Origin: an uncultured bacterium | GTDB taxonomy: Bacteria; Oederibacteriota; PGYV01; CAILUR01 | Assembly: GCA_903837445.1 (NCBI GenBank) | Contig: CAILUR010000200.1 | Coordinates: 1-7,122, forward strand | Direction: 5' to 3' | DNA: 7,122 nt | Shown: piece after piece, positions 1 through 6,701 of the stretch | Position numbering within the stretch: the stretch's first letter is position 1 | How the letters are laid out: each line of letters begins with the position of its first letter | The notes under the pieces: model-generated | Database searches by the model: none | What the model saw: the letters and a program-made list of their open reading frames with translations, nothing else | What the model was told of the DNA's origin: nothing | Program-made: the position numbers and the translations under genes

Positions 1-399
1 AAGTGGATTTTCATACCCTTGTATCACTTCAGCTTTTAGGTCCTTTATTCCGGCTGTTTTTTCAAGACTGTAGTTTAGAATTTTTAGTTTGCGTTTTTTT
101 TGTTCAGTGTAGTTTATATTCATCCAGTCACATCCGCCGCATATTGTAAAATATGGGCATATCGCTTTAAACCTTTCCGGAGATTGTTCGAGAACTTCTT
201 TTATCTGTGCCACGGCATAGTTTTTTTTCACTTCGGTTATTTTAACCAATAACTTATCGCCTGGAACCCCATAGGACATAAAGACTGTAAGATTTTGATA
301 TTTGCCGACACTGTCTCCGCCGTAAGCGACATCATCCACAGTTAGCTCTATCGTTTGACCTGGGGATAAGTTTAGCGGAGTATTTTTTTCAGAATCCAT
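1..399 (-). CDS. rlmD: 23S rRNA (uracil-5-)-methyltransferase, RlmD/RumA type, N-terminal part only
   Basis: The first 133 residues of a protein whose 3' end lies beyond base 1. Family members transfer a methyl group from S-adenosylmethionine to C5 of a uracil in 23S rRNA (U1939 in E. coli numbering for RlmD). Residues about 10-70 resemble a TRAM RNA-binding domain (DDVAYGGDSVGK, VPGD, ending in a VAQIKEV strand). Residues 81-90 give Cys81-x5-Cys87-x2-Cys90 (CPYFTICGGC), three of the four ligands of the family's 4Fe-4S cluster; the fourth Cys, the SAM motifs and the catalytic Cys are outside the window. The ATG at 399 is preceded by AGGGG at 405-409 with 5-base spacing. The gene follows gatB by 48 bases in the same direction and is probably the last or a late gene of the gat operon. 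TRAM plus cluster identifies the RlmD/RlmC/RlmCD group; which uracil is modified cannot be decided from this part. Confidence 0.88.
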   Translation of the reverse strand, partial: MDSEKNTPLNLSPGQTIELTVDDVAYGGDSVGKYQNLTVFMSYGVPGDKLLVKITEVKKNYAVAQIKEVLEQSPERFKAICPYFTICGGCDWMNINYTEQKKRKLKILNYSLEKTAGIKDLKAEVIQGYENPL

Positions 400-447
400 A
401 GCAACCCCTTTAATAATAGTTTATGTTGCCAGAGTAAGTTTTATAGT

Positions 448-1914
448 TTAAACGCCGAGCTTCTTTTTCAACAATTCATTTACCAGTTGTGGATTGGCTT
501 TGCCTTTTGATTCTTTCATTATCTGGCCTGTCATAAACCCCATTGCCTGCACTTTGCCACCTTTTATTTCGGCCACTATTGCCGGATTTGCGGCAATTAC
601 TTTGTCTATGACTTCTTCTATAGCTTTGGTATCGGTGATTTGCACGAGGCCTTTTTCTTTTACTATTTGCTCAGGGTCATTGCCTGTGGCGTACATATCT
701 TCAAAAACCGTTTTTGCTATTTTTCCGCTTATAGTGGCATTTTTTATAAGGCCCAACATTTTTGCCAATTTTTCAGGAGTCACTTTTACTTTTTCTATAT
801 CTGCTTCGCCAGCCTCATTCATTTTTGCGAGCAGGTCTCCCATTATCCAATTGCTGGACAATTTAGGTTCCGCACTTAACTTTGCTACCTTTTCAAAATA
901 ATCTGCGAGCGGTATTTCCGAAGTCAATACGCCAGCATCATACGCAGGCAGGCCGTACTGCGATATAAATCTTTCGGCTTTTTGCAATGGGAGTTCTGGT
1001 AGTTCTGCTTTTATGGTGTTTATATACTCAGCGCTGGTTTCCAATATCGGCAAATCAGGTTCAGGAAAATACCTATAGTCGTGTGCACCTTCTTTGCCCC
1101 GCATAGAAAAGGTCTTGGCTTTTCCCGCATCCCAAAGCCGGGTTTCCTGAATTATTGCTTCCCCTGCTTCAGCCATTTGCATTTGTCTTTCCACTTCGTA
1201 GTCTATGGCCTTTCTTACATTATTAAATGAGTTCATATTTTTTACTTCAACTTTTACCCCTAACTTTTCCTGCCCGAAAGGTCTGATAGAAATATTCGCA
1301 TCACACCGCAGTGACCCTTCTTCCATATTACAGTCAGACACATTTGTATATTTCAAAATAGCCTTTACCGCAGAGAGATATAAATACGCATCTTCTGAAC
1401 TGCGCATATCCGGTTCGCTGACTATTTCCGCAAGTGGCACTCCACCGCGATTGTAATCCACCAGTGACTCTTCCGCATCAGCTATCTGACCTGTCTTTGT
1501 CAAATGAATAAGTTTTCCCGCGTCTTCTTCCATATGCAGGCGCGTGATTCCGAGGCGTTTTTTTTCGCCTTGTTTATTTACTATGTCTAAATAGCCTTTT
1601 ACCGCTATCGGCATATCAAACTGTGATATCTGATATGCTTTCGGCAAGTCAGGATAGTAATAATTTTTCCTGTCAAATTTTGACTTGTGCGCTATCGTGC
1701 AATTCAACGCAAGTCCTGCTTTTACCGCGTGATGTAACACCTGTTTATTAAATACAGGCAAACTTCCTGGCAGGCCTAAACAGTTCGGGCAGACATAGGT
1801 ATTTGCCTCCGCCCCGAATTCGTTTTTACAGCCGCAGAATATTTTCGTCTTTGTGTTGAGCTCAGCGTGCACTTCGAGCCCTATGACTATTTCATATTTT
1901 TCTTTGAGTGACAT
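448..1914 (-). CDS. gatB: Asp-tRNA(Asn)/Glu-tRNA(Gln) amidotransferase subunit B
   Basis: GatB is the kinase and tRNA-binding subunit of the GatCAB complex. It phosphorylates the side-chain carboxylate of mischarged Glu-tRNA(Gln) or Asp-tRNA(Asn), and the activated group is then amidated with ammonia channelled from GatA. The 488 residues are full length for the family. The N-terminal GIGLEVHAEL-like stretch (residues 11-19) is followed by a CxC...CxxC cluster (Cys27, Cys29, Cys42, Cys45) of the zinc-binding type seen in many GatB proteins. Family blocks follow: FDRKNYYYPDLPKAYQISQ (80-98), VDYNRGGVPLAEIVSEPDMR (152-171), RCDANISIRP (203-212), EVKNMNSFNNVRKAI (223-237) and HDYRYFPEPDLP (278-289). 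Residues about 340-488 are the helical YqeY-like tail that reads the tRNA, ending in the typical GFMTGQIMKESKGKANP segment. The start is supported by AAAGG at 1920-1924. It lies 15 bases after the zinc-ribbon gene and is intact. Confidence 0.98.
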   Translation of the reverse strand: MSLKEKYEIVIGLEVHAELNTKTKIFCGCKNEFGAEANTYVCPNCLGLPGSLPVFNKQVLHHAVKAGLALNCTIAHKSKFDRKNYYYPDLPKAYQISQFDMPIAVKGYLDIVNKQGEKKRLGITRLHMEEDAGKLIHLTKTGQIADAEESLVDYNRGGVPLAEIVSEPDMRSSEDAYLYLSAVKAILKYTNVSDCNMEEGSLRCDANISIRPFGQEKLGVKVEVKNMNSFNNVRKAIDYEVERQMQMAEAGEAIIQETRLWDAGKAKTFSMRGKEGAHDYRYFPEPDLPILETSAEYINTIKAELPELPLQKAERFISQYGLPAYDAGVLTSEIPLADYFEKVAKLSAEPKLSSNWIMGDLLAKMNEAGEADIEKVKVTPEKLAKMLGLIKNATISGKIAKTVFEDMYATGNDPEQIVKEKGLVQITDTKAIEEVIDKVIAANPAIVAEIKGGKVQAMGFMTGQIMKESKGKANPQLVNELLKKKLGV

Positions 1915-1929
1915 TTTAACCTTTCAAGT

Positions 1930-2238
1930 TTACTTTTCTTCGTCTTCGTCTTCTTCAGACGCAGGTTCTTCTTTTTTAAATTCATTAATTTTCTGTTCCC
2001 ATTCTTCGTCGCCCATAATTACCAGCGGCCTGTCATCGGACATAGCAGTTTCAAACCCTTCTCTATCAATTTCTTCTGACCCGCAAGAAGCGCACTGTAC
2101 TGACTCTTGATTGTCGCCGGAATCTTTCTGACAATATCTAGTCAGCACTCCATCAATAAACTCCCATAATTCCATAGGTTTGTAATCTGTTACAATACTC
2201 ATAAACCCTGTCTTGTTTCCGCAATTTTTACAAATCAT
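1930..2238 (-). CDS. small zinc-ribbon protein of unknown function inside the gat operon
   Basis: A 102-residue protein that I do not recognise. It opens with MICKNCGNKTGF; Cys3-x2-Cys6 and Cys49-x2-Cys52 (CASCGS) are spaced as the two knuckles of a zinc ribbon, with an extra Cys36 between them. The middle (residues about 14-35) is rich in aromatic and hydrophobic residues. The last 13 residues are a low-complexity acidic tail (about nine Glu/Asp), encoded by near-repeated GAA/GAC codons. There is no signal peptide or membrane segment, so it is probably cytoplasmic. The start is well supported: an ideal AAGGAGGT Shine-Dalgarno at 2246-2253 lies 7 bases upstream. It sits 65 bases after gatA and 15 bases before gatB, so it is almost certainly co-transcribed with them. 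A role in amidotransferase assembly or tRNA handling is possible from position alone; a generic metal-binding or regulatory role is equally possible. That it is a real gene is likely; its function is unknown. Confidence 0.82.
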   Translation of the reverse strand: MICKNCGNKTGFMSIVTDYKPMELWEFIDGVLTRYCQKDSGDNQESVQCASCGSEEIDREGFETAMSDDRPLVIMGDEEWEQKINEFKKEEPASEEDEDEEK

Positions 2239-2245
2239 TTCCCTT

Positions 2246-2253
2246 ACCTCCTT
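2246..2253 (-). promoter_or_regulatory. ideal Shine-Dalgarno site of the zinc-ribbon gene
   Basis: Read on the minus strand this is AAGGAGGT, fully complementary to the usual 16S rRNA 3' end, 7 bases before the ATG at 2238. It is the strongest ribosome site in the window. The other gat genes have only four- or five-base matches (for example CTCC on the plus strand at 4088-4091 for gatC and TCCTT at 3769-3773 for gatA). It fixes the start codon and suggests efficient independent initiation. Confidence 0.85.
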
Positions 2254-2256
2254 GTA

Positions 2257-2304
2257 TTCCGCTCGAAGGGTCTCTTCGCTACGGAACCTATCCCTTTTTG
2301 GGAT
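2257..2304 (-). repeat. two tandem inverted repeats in the gatA to zinc-ribbon gene spacer
   Basis: The spacer holds two small hairpins. The first pairs 2257-2261 (TTCCG) with 2282-2286 (CGGAA) and, inside that, 2264-2268 (CGAAG) with 2274-2278 (CTTCG), leaving a five-base loop and a small asymmetric internal bulge. The second pairs 2290-2294 (ATCCC) with 2300-2304 (GGGAT) around a five-base T/A loop and touches the gatA stop codon (2304-2306). Neither is followed by a U-tract in the transcript, so they do not look like intrinsic terminators. The first ends three bases before the strong Shine-Dalgarno of the next gene. They could be an mRNA processing or stability element, a translation modulator, or one copy of a dispersed repeat. 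The pairing is read directly; function is inference. Confidence 0.5.
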
Positions 2305-3764
2305 TAAATTTTAGGCCTGCGCGTGTGCCAGTCAGTAGCATACTGGAAAGCGTTGGCCGCGTTAAATATGTCTTGTTCTCCAAAAGGTTTTGCCAAAAGT
2401 TGCATTCCTATCGGGAGATTTTTTTCATCAAATCCGCACGGTATTGACATTCCCGGAAGGCCTGCCAAGTTTGGAGCTATGGTAAAGATATCTGATAAAT
2501 ACATAGTGAGGGGGTCACCGGACTTCTCTCCTATTTTAAAAGAAGTAGTAGGCGAAGTAGGTGTCAAAAGTATATCCACCTTTTTAAAGGCCTCATCAAA
2601 ATCCTGTTTTATTAGTGCGCGCACTTTTTGCGCTTTTTTATAATACGCTTCATAGTATCCAGAAGACAGCACATAGGTGCCGAGCATTATTCTGCGTTTG
2701 GTCTCTTTGCCAAACCCTTGCTGTCTGGAACGCTTGTACATATCTATCATATTCTGTGCCGCTGTATCGCGCAACCCATACTGCACACCGTCAAACCTGG
2801 CAAGATTTGAAGAGGCCTCTGCCGGTGCTACCACATAATACACATCCACAGCATAATCTGTATGGAGAAGATTTACTTTTACTATTTGGGCGCCAAGTTT
2901 TTTATACACTTCAATAGCCGCTTGCATTGCCTCTTTTACTTCTTTTTGTATGCCATCAATAAAATATTCTTCTGGAAGTCCAATCCTAAGTCCCTTCACA
3001 TCTGTTTTAATATCTTTCAAATAATTTGGAATATTTATGGCAGCGCTGGTGGAATCATTTTCATCAGCCCCTGCTATGTGTTTCAACATTATCGCATTGT
3101 CGCGGACTGTTTTTGTCATAGGGCCTATCTGGTCAAGTGAAGAAGCAAAAGCTATGAGGCCATACCGTGAGACTCTGCCGTAAGTCGGTTTAAAACCAGT
3201 CACAGAACAAAGCGAGGCAGGTTGTTTTATAGAGCCACCTGTATCAGAACCAAGAGAGGCGATACACATATCTGCTGACACAGCCGCCGCAGAACCACCG
3301 CTGGAGCCACCAGGCACACGCTCTAAATCCCAAGGATTATGCGTAGGAAAAAAAGAAGAGTTTTCAGTAGAAGATCCAAAAGCATATTCGTCCATATTTA
3401 ATTTTCCGGTAAACACAGCGCCAGCGGCTGTAAGTTTTTTTAAAACTGTGGCTGTATAAGGAGGTCTGTACCCTGCGAGCATTTTCGCCGCGCAAGTGGT
3501 GGGGACGCCTTCCAGACACATATTATCTTTAAGCCCAATAGGGATTCCAGTAAGTTCAGTCACATTTTCGTTTTTCATAAGCCTGTCTTCAGCAGTAGCC
3601 GCCATAGTATAAGCCAGCTCTTTAGTCACCAGCAGATATGCCTTGACCTTATGGTCCACCGCATCTACCCGCTGATATACGCTGTCCAATATGTCTTTGG
3701 GCTTTATTTTTTTCTCTGTCAGAGCTTTATGAAGCTCCTCTATGGTCTGTTGGTAAAGTTCCAT
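2304..3764 (-). CDS. gatA: Asp-tRNA(Asn)/Glu-tRNA(Gln) amidotransferase subunit A
   Basis: GatA is the amidase-signature subunit of GatCAB. It hydrolyses glutamine (or asparagine) and passes the ammonia through a channel to GatB. The 486 residues are full length. The Ser-cisSer-Lys triad is present: Lys79 in GIPIGLKDN, Ser154 in the Gly/Ser-rich RVPGGSSGGSAAAV block (149-162), and nucleophile Ser178 in GSDTGGSIKQPAS (172-184). These are the numbers known for the Staphylococcus aureus enzyme, so the N-terminal spacing is conserved. The position after Ser-Ile is Lys180, where Arg is common, a conservative change. The family blocks FKPTYGRVSRYGLIAFASSL and LTPTSPTTSFKIGEK (glutamine-side pocket) also fit. 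The ATG at 3764 has AAGGA (plus-strand TCCTT at 3769-3773) four bases upstream. It lies 31 bases after gatC and looks fully functional. Confidence 0.98.
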   Translation of the reverse strand: MELYQQTIEELHKALTEKKIKPKDILDSVYQRVDAVDHKVKAYLLVTKELAYTMAATAEDRLMKNENVTELTGIPIGLKDNMCLEGVPTTCAAKMLAGYRPPYTATVLKKLTAAGAVFTGKLNMDEYAFGSSTENSSFFPTHNPWDLERVPGGSSGGSAAAVSADMCIASLGSDTGGSIKQPASLCSVTGFKPTYGRVSRYGLIAFASSLDQIGPMTKTVRDNAIMLKHIAGADENDSTSAAINIPNYLKDIKTDVKGLRIGLPEEYFIDGIQKEVKEAMQAAIEVYKKLGAQIVKVNLLHTDYAVDVYYVVAPAEASSNLARFDGVQYGLRDTAAQNMIDMYKRSRQQGFGKETKRRIMLGTYVLSSGYYEAYYKKAQKVRALIKQDFDEAFKKVDILLTPTSPTTSFKIGEKSGDPLTMYLSDIFTIAPNLAGLPGMSIPCGFDEKNLPIGMQLLAKPFGEQDIFNAANAFQYATDWHTRRPKI

Positions 3765-3795
3765 ACTGTCCTTTTTAATACTCTCTTTGTTCTTT

Positions 3796-4080
3796 CTATA
3801 TTATCTTTGGCACTTTAAAGCCATTATTTTCTATTGAGGGAGCTGCTGCGAAAACTTTTTGTTTATCTAAAGAAGGTTTGACTACATCTTCACGCATTAC
3901 ATTTTTCATTTCTATGGCGTATATCATAGGTTCCACTTTATCCGTATTTACTGCCTGTAATTTATTTACATGCTCTAAAATATTTGATAATTGTTCCGTA
4001 TACATAACCTTCTCCTCCTCTGTTATTTCGAGGCGGGACAAATGTGCTATATATTCCACATCTTTTTTAGTTATAGCCAT
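3796..4080 (-). CDS. gatC: Asp-tRNA(Asn)/Glu-tRNA(Gln) amidotransferase subunit C
   Basis: GatC is the small belt-like subunit that wraps around the GatA-GatB interface and stabilises the complex. The 94 residues are typical in length. Diagnostic features are the N-terminal helix DVEYIAHLSRLEITEEE (7-23), the central helix with NILEHVNKLQAVNTD (33-47), the extended VEPMIYAIEMKN...REDVVKP belt (49-69), and the closing NNGFKVPKII (85-94), equivalent to the usual GxFKVPxVL end. The belt has PMIYA where PTxHx is more usual, a mild variation. The start has GGAG (plus-strand CTCC at 4088-4091) seven bases upstream; the nearby ATG at 4092-4094 is out of frame and is not the start. It is the first gene of the operon, before gatA. 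Confidence 0.96.
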   Translation of the reverse strand: MAITKKDVEYIAHLSRLEITEEEKVMYTEQLSNILEHVNKLQAVNTDKVEPMIYAIEMKNVMREDVVKPSLDKQKVFAAAPSIENNGFKVPKII

Positions 4081-4121
4081 AATTTTTCTCCATTTTTCTC
4101 TTTAAAATAAGTAAAAATATC

Positions 4122-4158
4122 CCACTCGGGTTTTTAAGTTTTTGCAAAAACCCGCTGG
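4122..4158 (-). promoter_or_regulatory. strong hairpin upstream of gatC: possible pcrA terminator or leader attenuator
   Basis: A nine-pair stem joins 4127-4135 (CGGGTTTTT) to 4146-4154 (AAAAACCCG) around a ten-base loop. It can be extended, across a small bulge, by CCA at 4122-4124 with TGG at 4156-4158. On the minus strand the extended stem is followed after four bases by TTTTT (4113-4117), which makes it an imperfect intrinsic terminator for transcripts coming from pcrA. If transcription starts at the promoter proposed at 4180-4208, the hairpin would instead lie in the gatC leader, about 40 bases before the ATG, where it could attenuate or stabilise the message. The structure is seen directly; the choice between these roles is open. 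Confidence 0.5.
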
Positions 4159-4179
4159 AATTACTCTCTTAATTGTATA

Positions 4180-4208
4180 AATTTATCATAAAAAAAATGT
4201 TTTGTCTA
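4180..4208 (-). promoter_or_regulatory. candidate sigma-70 promoter for the gat operon
   Basis: On the minus strand TAGACA (plus 4203-4208; five of six to TTGACA) is separated by 17 bases from TAAATT (plus 4180-4185; four of six to TATAAT). Predicted initiation near 4173 would give a leader of about 90 bases carrying the 4122-4158 hairpin. The surrounding DNA is so AT-rich that chance matches are expected, so this is tentative. Confidence 0.4.
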
Positions 4209-4327
4209 TATCGCTTGAGTATACAAAAAAGGCCTTATTTTGCATAAACTCCTGCATTTTTTAAAATGAGTTATTGCGTGTGAGAAGGGCTCAACAGCTT
4301 GTTTTTACGAGAAGTTATATGGGGGAT

Positions 4328-6520
4328 TTAAAGTTTTTTTAATTTCGCGTACTTCATAGATAATTCTTTCCTGCCGCTGGTTTTAAAAGCTACTGTCACT
4401 TTTACATCATCTCCATATCTTTCCACTTTGAGGACCATACCGTCTCCCAATTTTGTATGTCTGACTTTGTCGCCTATTTTAAAAGGGGCTTCCATATATT
4501 CAGGCTCAGCCTCCAGCTCAGCAAGCACTGGCCCATTATTTTTTTCGTTGTGATAGTCATCCAGTTTTTCCTGAAGTTGTTTTGCTGGAATACGGCCTTT
4601 ATGTTCAAGCACTTCTTGTGGAATCTCATCCATAAATCTTGAAATAGTGCTAAGTTTTTTGCTTCCAAACTGACTACGAGAAAATGCCGACAACAGAAAA
4701 AGTTTTTTTCTGGCACGCGTGATTCCCACATAACACAAGCGGCGTTCTTCTTCAATGCCCCCTGGTTCCTCTACACAGTTTTTATGAGGTATAAGAGTAT
4801 CATCCATTCCAGCAATAAACACAGTTTCAAACTCCAGCCCCTTGGCGCTGTGCATAGTCATTAAAGTGACACGATTATCGTCTTTATCCCACTTATCAAA
4901 ATCAGTCATTAAGGTCACTTGATTTAAAAAATCTTCAAGCTTAGTACCGGGATTTTCTTTTTCAAATTGGGCGATAGCCGACACCAGTTCTTTTACATTC
5001 TCAACTCTATCGCTTGCTTTTGGAGAAGAGTCATTCTGCCAATATGACAGATAATTAATCTCCGCTATCAGTTCTTTTAACAAGTCCGATAGAGGTATAC
5101 TTTCTTTTTTTGCGTTTAAGTTTTTTATAATATTATAAAACTTTTTTACTGCGTTTTTTGCCATAGGTTTTAGGTCTTCAAACTTTTCTATATTCTCCAT
5201 AGCTTCAAAAAAAGTTACATCGTTTTCAAAAGTATAGGTCTGCAGTTTTTTATAAGTGGTCTCGCTTATCTCTCTCGGTGGCACATTGATTATTCTTTTT
5301 AAGCTTATCATATCGTGTGGATTTGAAATGATTTTCAAATACGCAAGCATATCCTTTATTTCCAGCCTACCATAGAAAGAGAGCCCACCTATGAGCTTAT
5401 ACCATATATTAGCCCTGCGAAACTTGTCCTCTATCACTCGTGATTGTGCATTTGTCCTATAAAAAATAGCTATATCTTTTAACTGATTGGGGTCTATGTC
5501 GCGCAATCTAATGACTTCTTTTGCGATAAACTCTGCTTCAAGGATTTCATCATCCGCATAATAAAAAGTTATCAGAGCCCCTGCCGCCGCATCCGTCCAT
5601 ATGGCTTTATCTTTTCTATCTTTGTTATTTTTAATGACACTGTAAGCCGCCAGCAAAATGTTCTTTGTGGACCGGTAATTTTGTTCCAAGCGTATGACTT
5701 TCGCCTTTGGATAGTCCTCTTCAAAACCTAAAATATTTGTAATATCTGCGCCCCGAAACCTATATATGGACTGGTCGTCATCTCCTACCACGCAGAGATT
5801 TTTATACTTTTCAGCCAGCAAAGACACGAGGGTATATTGCGAGTTATTTATATCCTGATACTCATCTATCATAATGTAACGGAACTTTTCTGCATATTGT
5901 TCTAACAAGTCGGGGTTCTCATCTAACAACCTTACCGCCTGCAAAATCAAATCATCAAAATCCATAGCATTATTTTTCATAAGCCGCTCTTCATATATTT
6001 TATAGACGCGGGCGGTGAGTTTTTCTTCATAGGTCTTTGCAACTGCTTCGGCTTCCACAGCATTGAAAAGCCGGTTTTTACTATCCGATATGTTTTTAAT
6101 AATGGCATAAGGTTTCATTTCTTTTTCCGTTATTTTTGCCTCGTGCATACATTCTTTTGTCAACCTTTCCCTATCATCTTCATCAAATATAGAAAAGGCT
6201 TTCGTATAGCCCAGTCGTTCAGCGTGGCGGCGTAAAAGTTTTGCCCCCAGCGAGTGAAAAGTGCTCATCCATATATCTTTTGCAGCTTTTTGGCCTACCA
6301 CTTTAGTGATTCGCTGGCGCATTTCAGCCGCAGCCCTGTTAGTAAAAGTAACAGCAAGAATATTCTCAGGTTTCACTTCATTATTGGCAATAAGGTTGGC
6401 TATTCTATAAGTTATGACTCTGGTCTTGCCGCTCCCCGCACCTGCGAGAATAAGCATAGGCCCATCTTTGTGTACAGCCGCTTCATACTGTGGGTCATTT
6501 AGTAATTCTTTAAGTTTCAT
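4328..6520 (-). CDS. pcrA: superfamily 1A DNA helicase, PcrA/UvrD type
   Basis: An ATP-driven 3'-to-5' DNA helicase used in nucleotide-excision and mismatch repair, removal of stalled RNA polymerase and clearing of recombination intermediates. The 730 residues are full length (PcrA and UvrD are about 720). Motifs in order: Q-motif LNDPQYEAA (7-15), Walker A AGAGSGKT (26-33), Ia AVTFTNRAAAEMRQR (56-70), Ib STFHSLGAKLLRRH (86-99), DFDDL (187-191), Walker B DEYQD (219-223), III GDDDQSIYRFRGAD (246-259), IV QNYRST (280-285), V TMHSAKGLEF (555-564) and VI VGITRAR (598-604). The last 50 residues (about 679-730, FKIGDKVRHTKLGDGMV and following) form the Tudor-like tail that contacts RNA polymerase in PcrA and UvrD; RecB- and Rep-type helicases lack it. 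The start has GGAG (plus-strand CTCC at 6526-6529) five bases upstream and a consensus promoter. PcrA and UvrD are orthologous names; either could be used. Confidence 0.97.
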   Translation of the reverse strand: MKLKELLNDPQYEAAVHKDGPMLILAGAGSGKTRVITYRIANLIANNEVKPENILAVTFTNRAAAEMRQRITKVVGQKAAKDIWMSTFHSLGAKLLRRHAERLGYTKAFSIFDEDDRERLTKECMHEAKITEKEMKPYAIIKNISDSKNRLFNAVEAEAVAKTYEEKLTARVYKIYEERLMKNNAMDFDDLILQAVRLLDENPDLLEQYAEKFRYIMIDEYQDINNSQYTLVSLLAEKYKNLCVVGDDDQSIYRFRGADITNILGFEEDYPKAKVIRLEQNYRSTKNILLAAYSVIKNNKDRKDKAIWTDAAAGALITFYYADDEILEAEFIAKEVIRLRDIDPNQLKDIAIFYRTNAQSRVIEDKFRRANIWYKLIGGLSFYGRLEIKDMLAYLKIISNPHDMISLKRIINVPPREISETTYKKLQTYTFENDVTFFEAMENIEKFEDLKPMAKNAVKKFYNIIKNLNAKKESIPLSDLLKELIAEINYLSYWQNDSSPKASDRVENVKELVSAIAQFEKENPGTKLEDFLNQVTLMTDFDKWDKDDNRVTLMTMHSAKGLEFETVFIAGMDDTLIPHKNCVEEPGGIEEERRLCYVGITRARKKLFLLSAFSRSQFGSKKLSTISRFMDEIPQEVLEHKGRIPAKQLQEKLDDYHNEKNNGPVLAELEAEPEYMEAPFKIGDKVRHTKLGDGMVLKVERYGDDVKVTVAFKTSGRKELSMKYAKLKKL

Positions 6521-6566
6521 ACTGTCTCCAAATTAACTCAAGCTTATTTAAAATAAACAATGGTTA

Positions 6567-6594
6567 ATTATAGTATTGAAAAAAGGAATGTCAA
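6567..6594 (-). promoter_or_regulatory. consensus sigma-70 promoter of pcrA
   Basis: On the minus strand the sequence reads TTGACA (plus 6589-6594), 16 bases, then TATAAT (plus 6567-6572), matching both consensus hexamers exactly. Initiation near 6560 would give a leader of about 40 bases ending in the GGAG ribosome site. A 13-base palindrome TTATTT-A-AAATAA at 6544-6556 lies just inside this leader; it may be an operator or only AT-rich chance. Confidence 0.85.
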
Positions 6595-6634
6595 GGAATA
6601 GAAAAAAATATTTTATCCCTTTTTCATTTTCTTT

Positions 6635-6663
6635 TTGCATATTTTGTAAGAAAATTGTATTAT
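6635..6663 (+). promoter_or_regulatory. candidate promoter of the GT87-like gene
   Basis: TTGCAT (6635-6640), a 17-base spacer, then TATTAT (6658-6663; five of six to TATAAT). The -35 match is weak (three of six). It would start transcription near 6670, about 32 bases before the ATG at 6702. It is divergent from the pcrA promoter, with about 40 bases between the two -35 elements. Confidence 0.5.
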
Positions 6664-6701
6664 GACTCTAATAACTTTAATCTTTCAAAGTGGAGTCACC
6701 A

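Larger units (their letters stand above)
4081..4327. other. 247-base intergenic region between pcrA and gatC
   Basis: Very AT-rich and without a convincing gene. It holds a candidate gatC promoter (4180-4208) and one strong hairpin (4122-4158). It also contains the short palindrome AAGGCCTT near 4230 and a weak TGAG/CTCA inverted repeat near 4280-4293. I checked it for T-box hallmarks (an AGGGTGGNACCGCG-like antiterminator) because aminoacyl-tRNA genes often carry them, and saw none; the probable leader is also too short for one. No tRNA-like cloverleaf was evident by eye. Confidence 0.7.

Noticed and set aside
494..901. 135-residue open frame on the plus strand, antisense to gatB
   Set aside because: It is fully overlapped by the unmistakable gatB reading frame, has no ribosome site, and its Ser/Phe/Ile-rich composition is what the complement of a Lys/Glu-rich gene gives.
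1931..1960. Simple repeat of CTTCGT/CTTCTT units as a microsatellite or phase-variation tract
   Set aside because: It is only a few imperfect units and is explained by the Glu/Asp tail codons; the six-base period keeps the reading frame, so it would not switch the gene on and off.
1853..2110. 85-residue serine-rich open frame on the plus strand
   Set aside because: The run of serines is the antisense reading of the acidic GAA/GAC tail of the zinc-ribbon protein; it is a shadow, not a gene.
4222..4240. AAGGCCTT palindrome with flanking A/T runs as an intrinsic terminator for pcrA
   Set aside because: The perfect palindrome leaves no room for a hairpin loop, so it would not form a stable terminator stem.
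4081..4327. Possible T-box riboswitch upstream of gatC
   Set aside because: No T-box consensus or specifier-loop architecture is seen, and the probable leader is only about 90 bases.
4474..4755. 93-residue minus-strand frame inside pcrA
   Set aside because: It is a shifted frame within the conserved motif VI and C-terminal region of the helicase; no frameshift is needed, since the main frame is intact to its Tudor-like tail.
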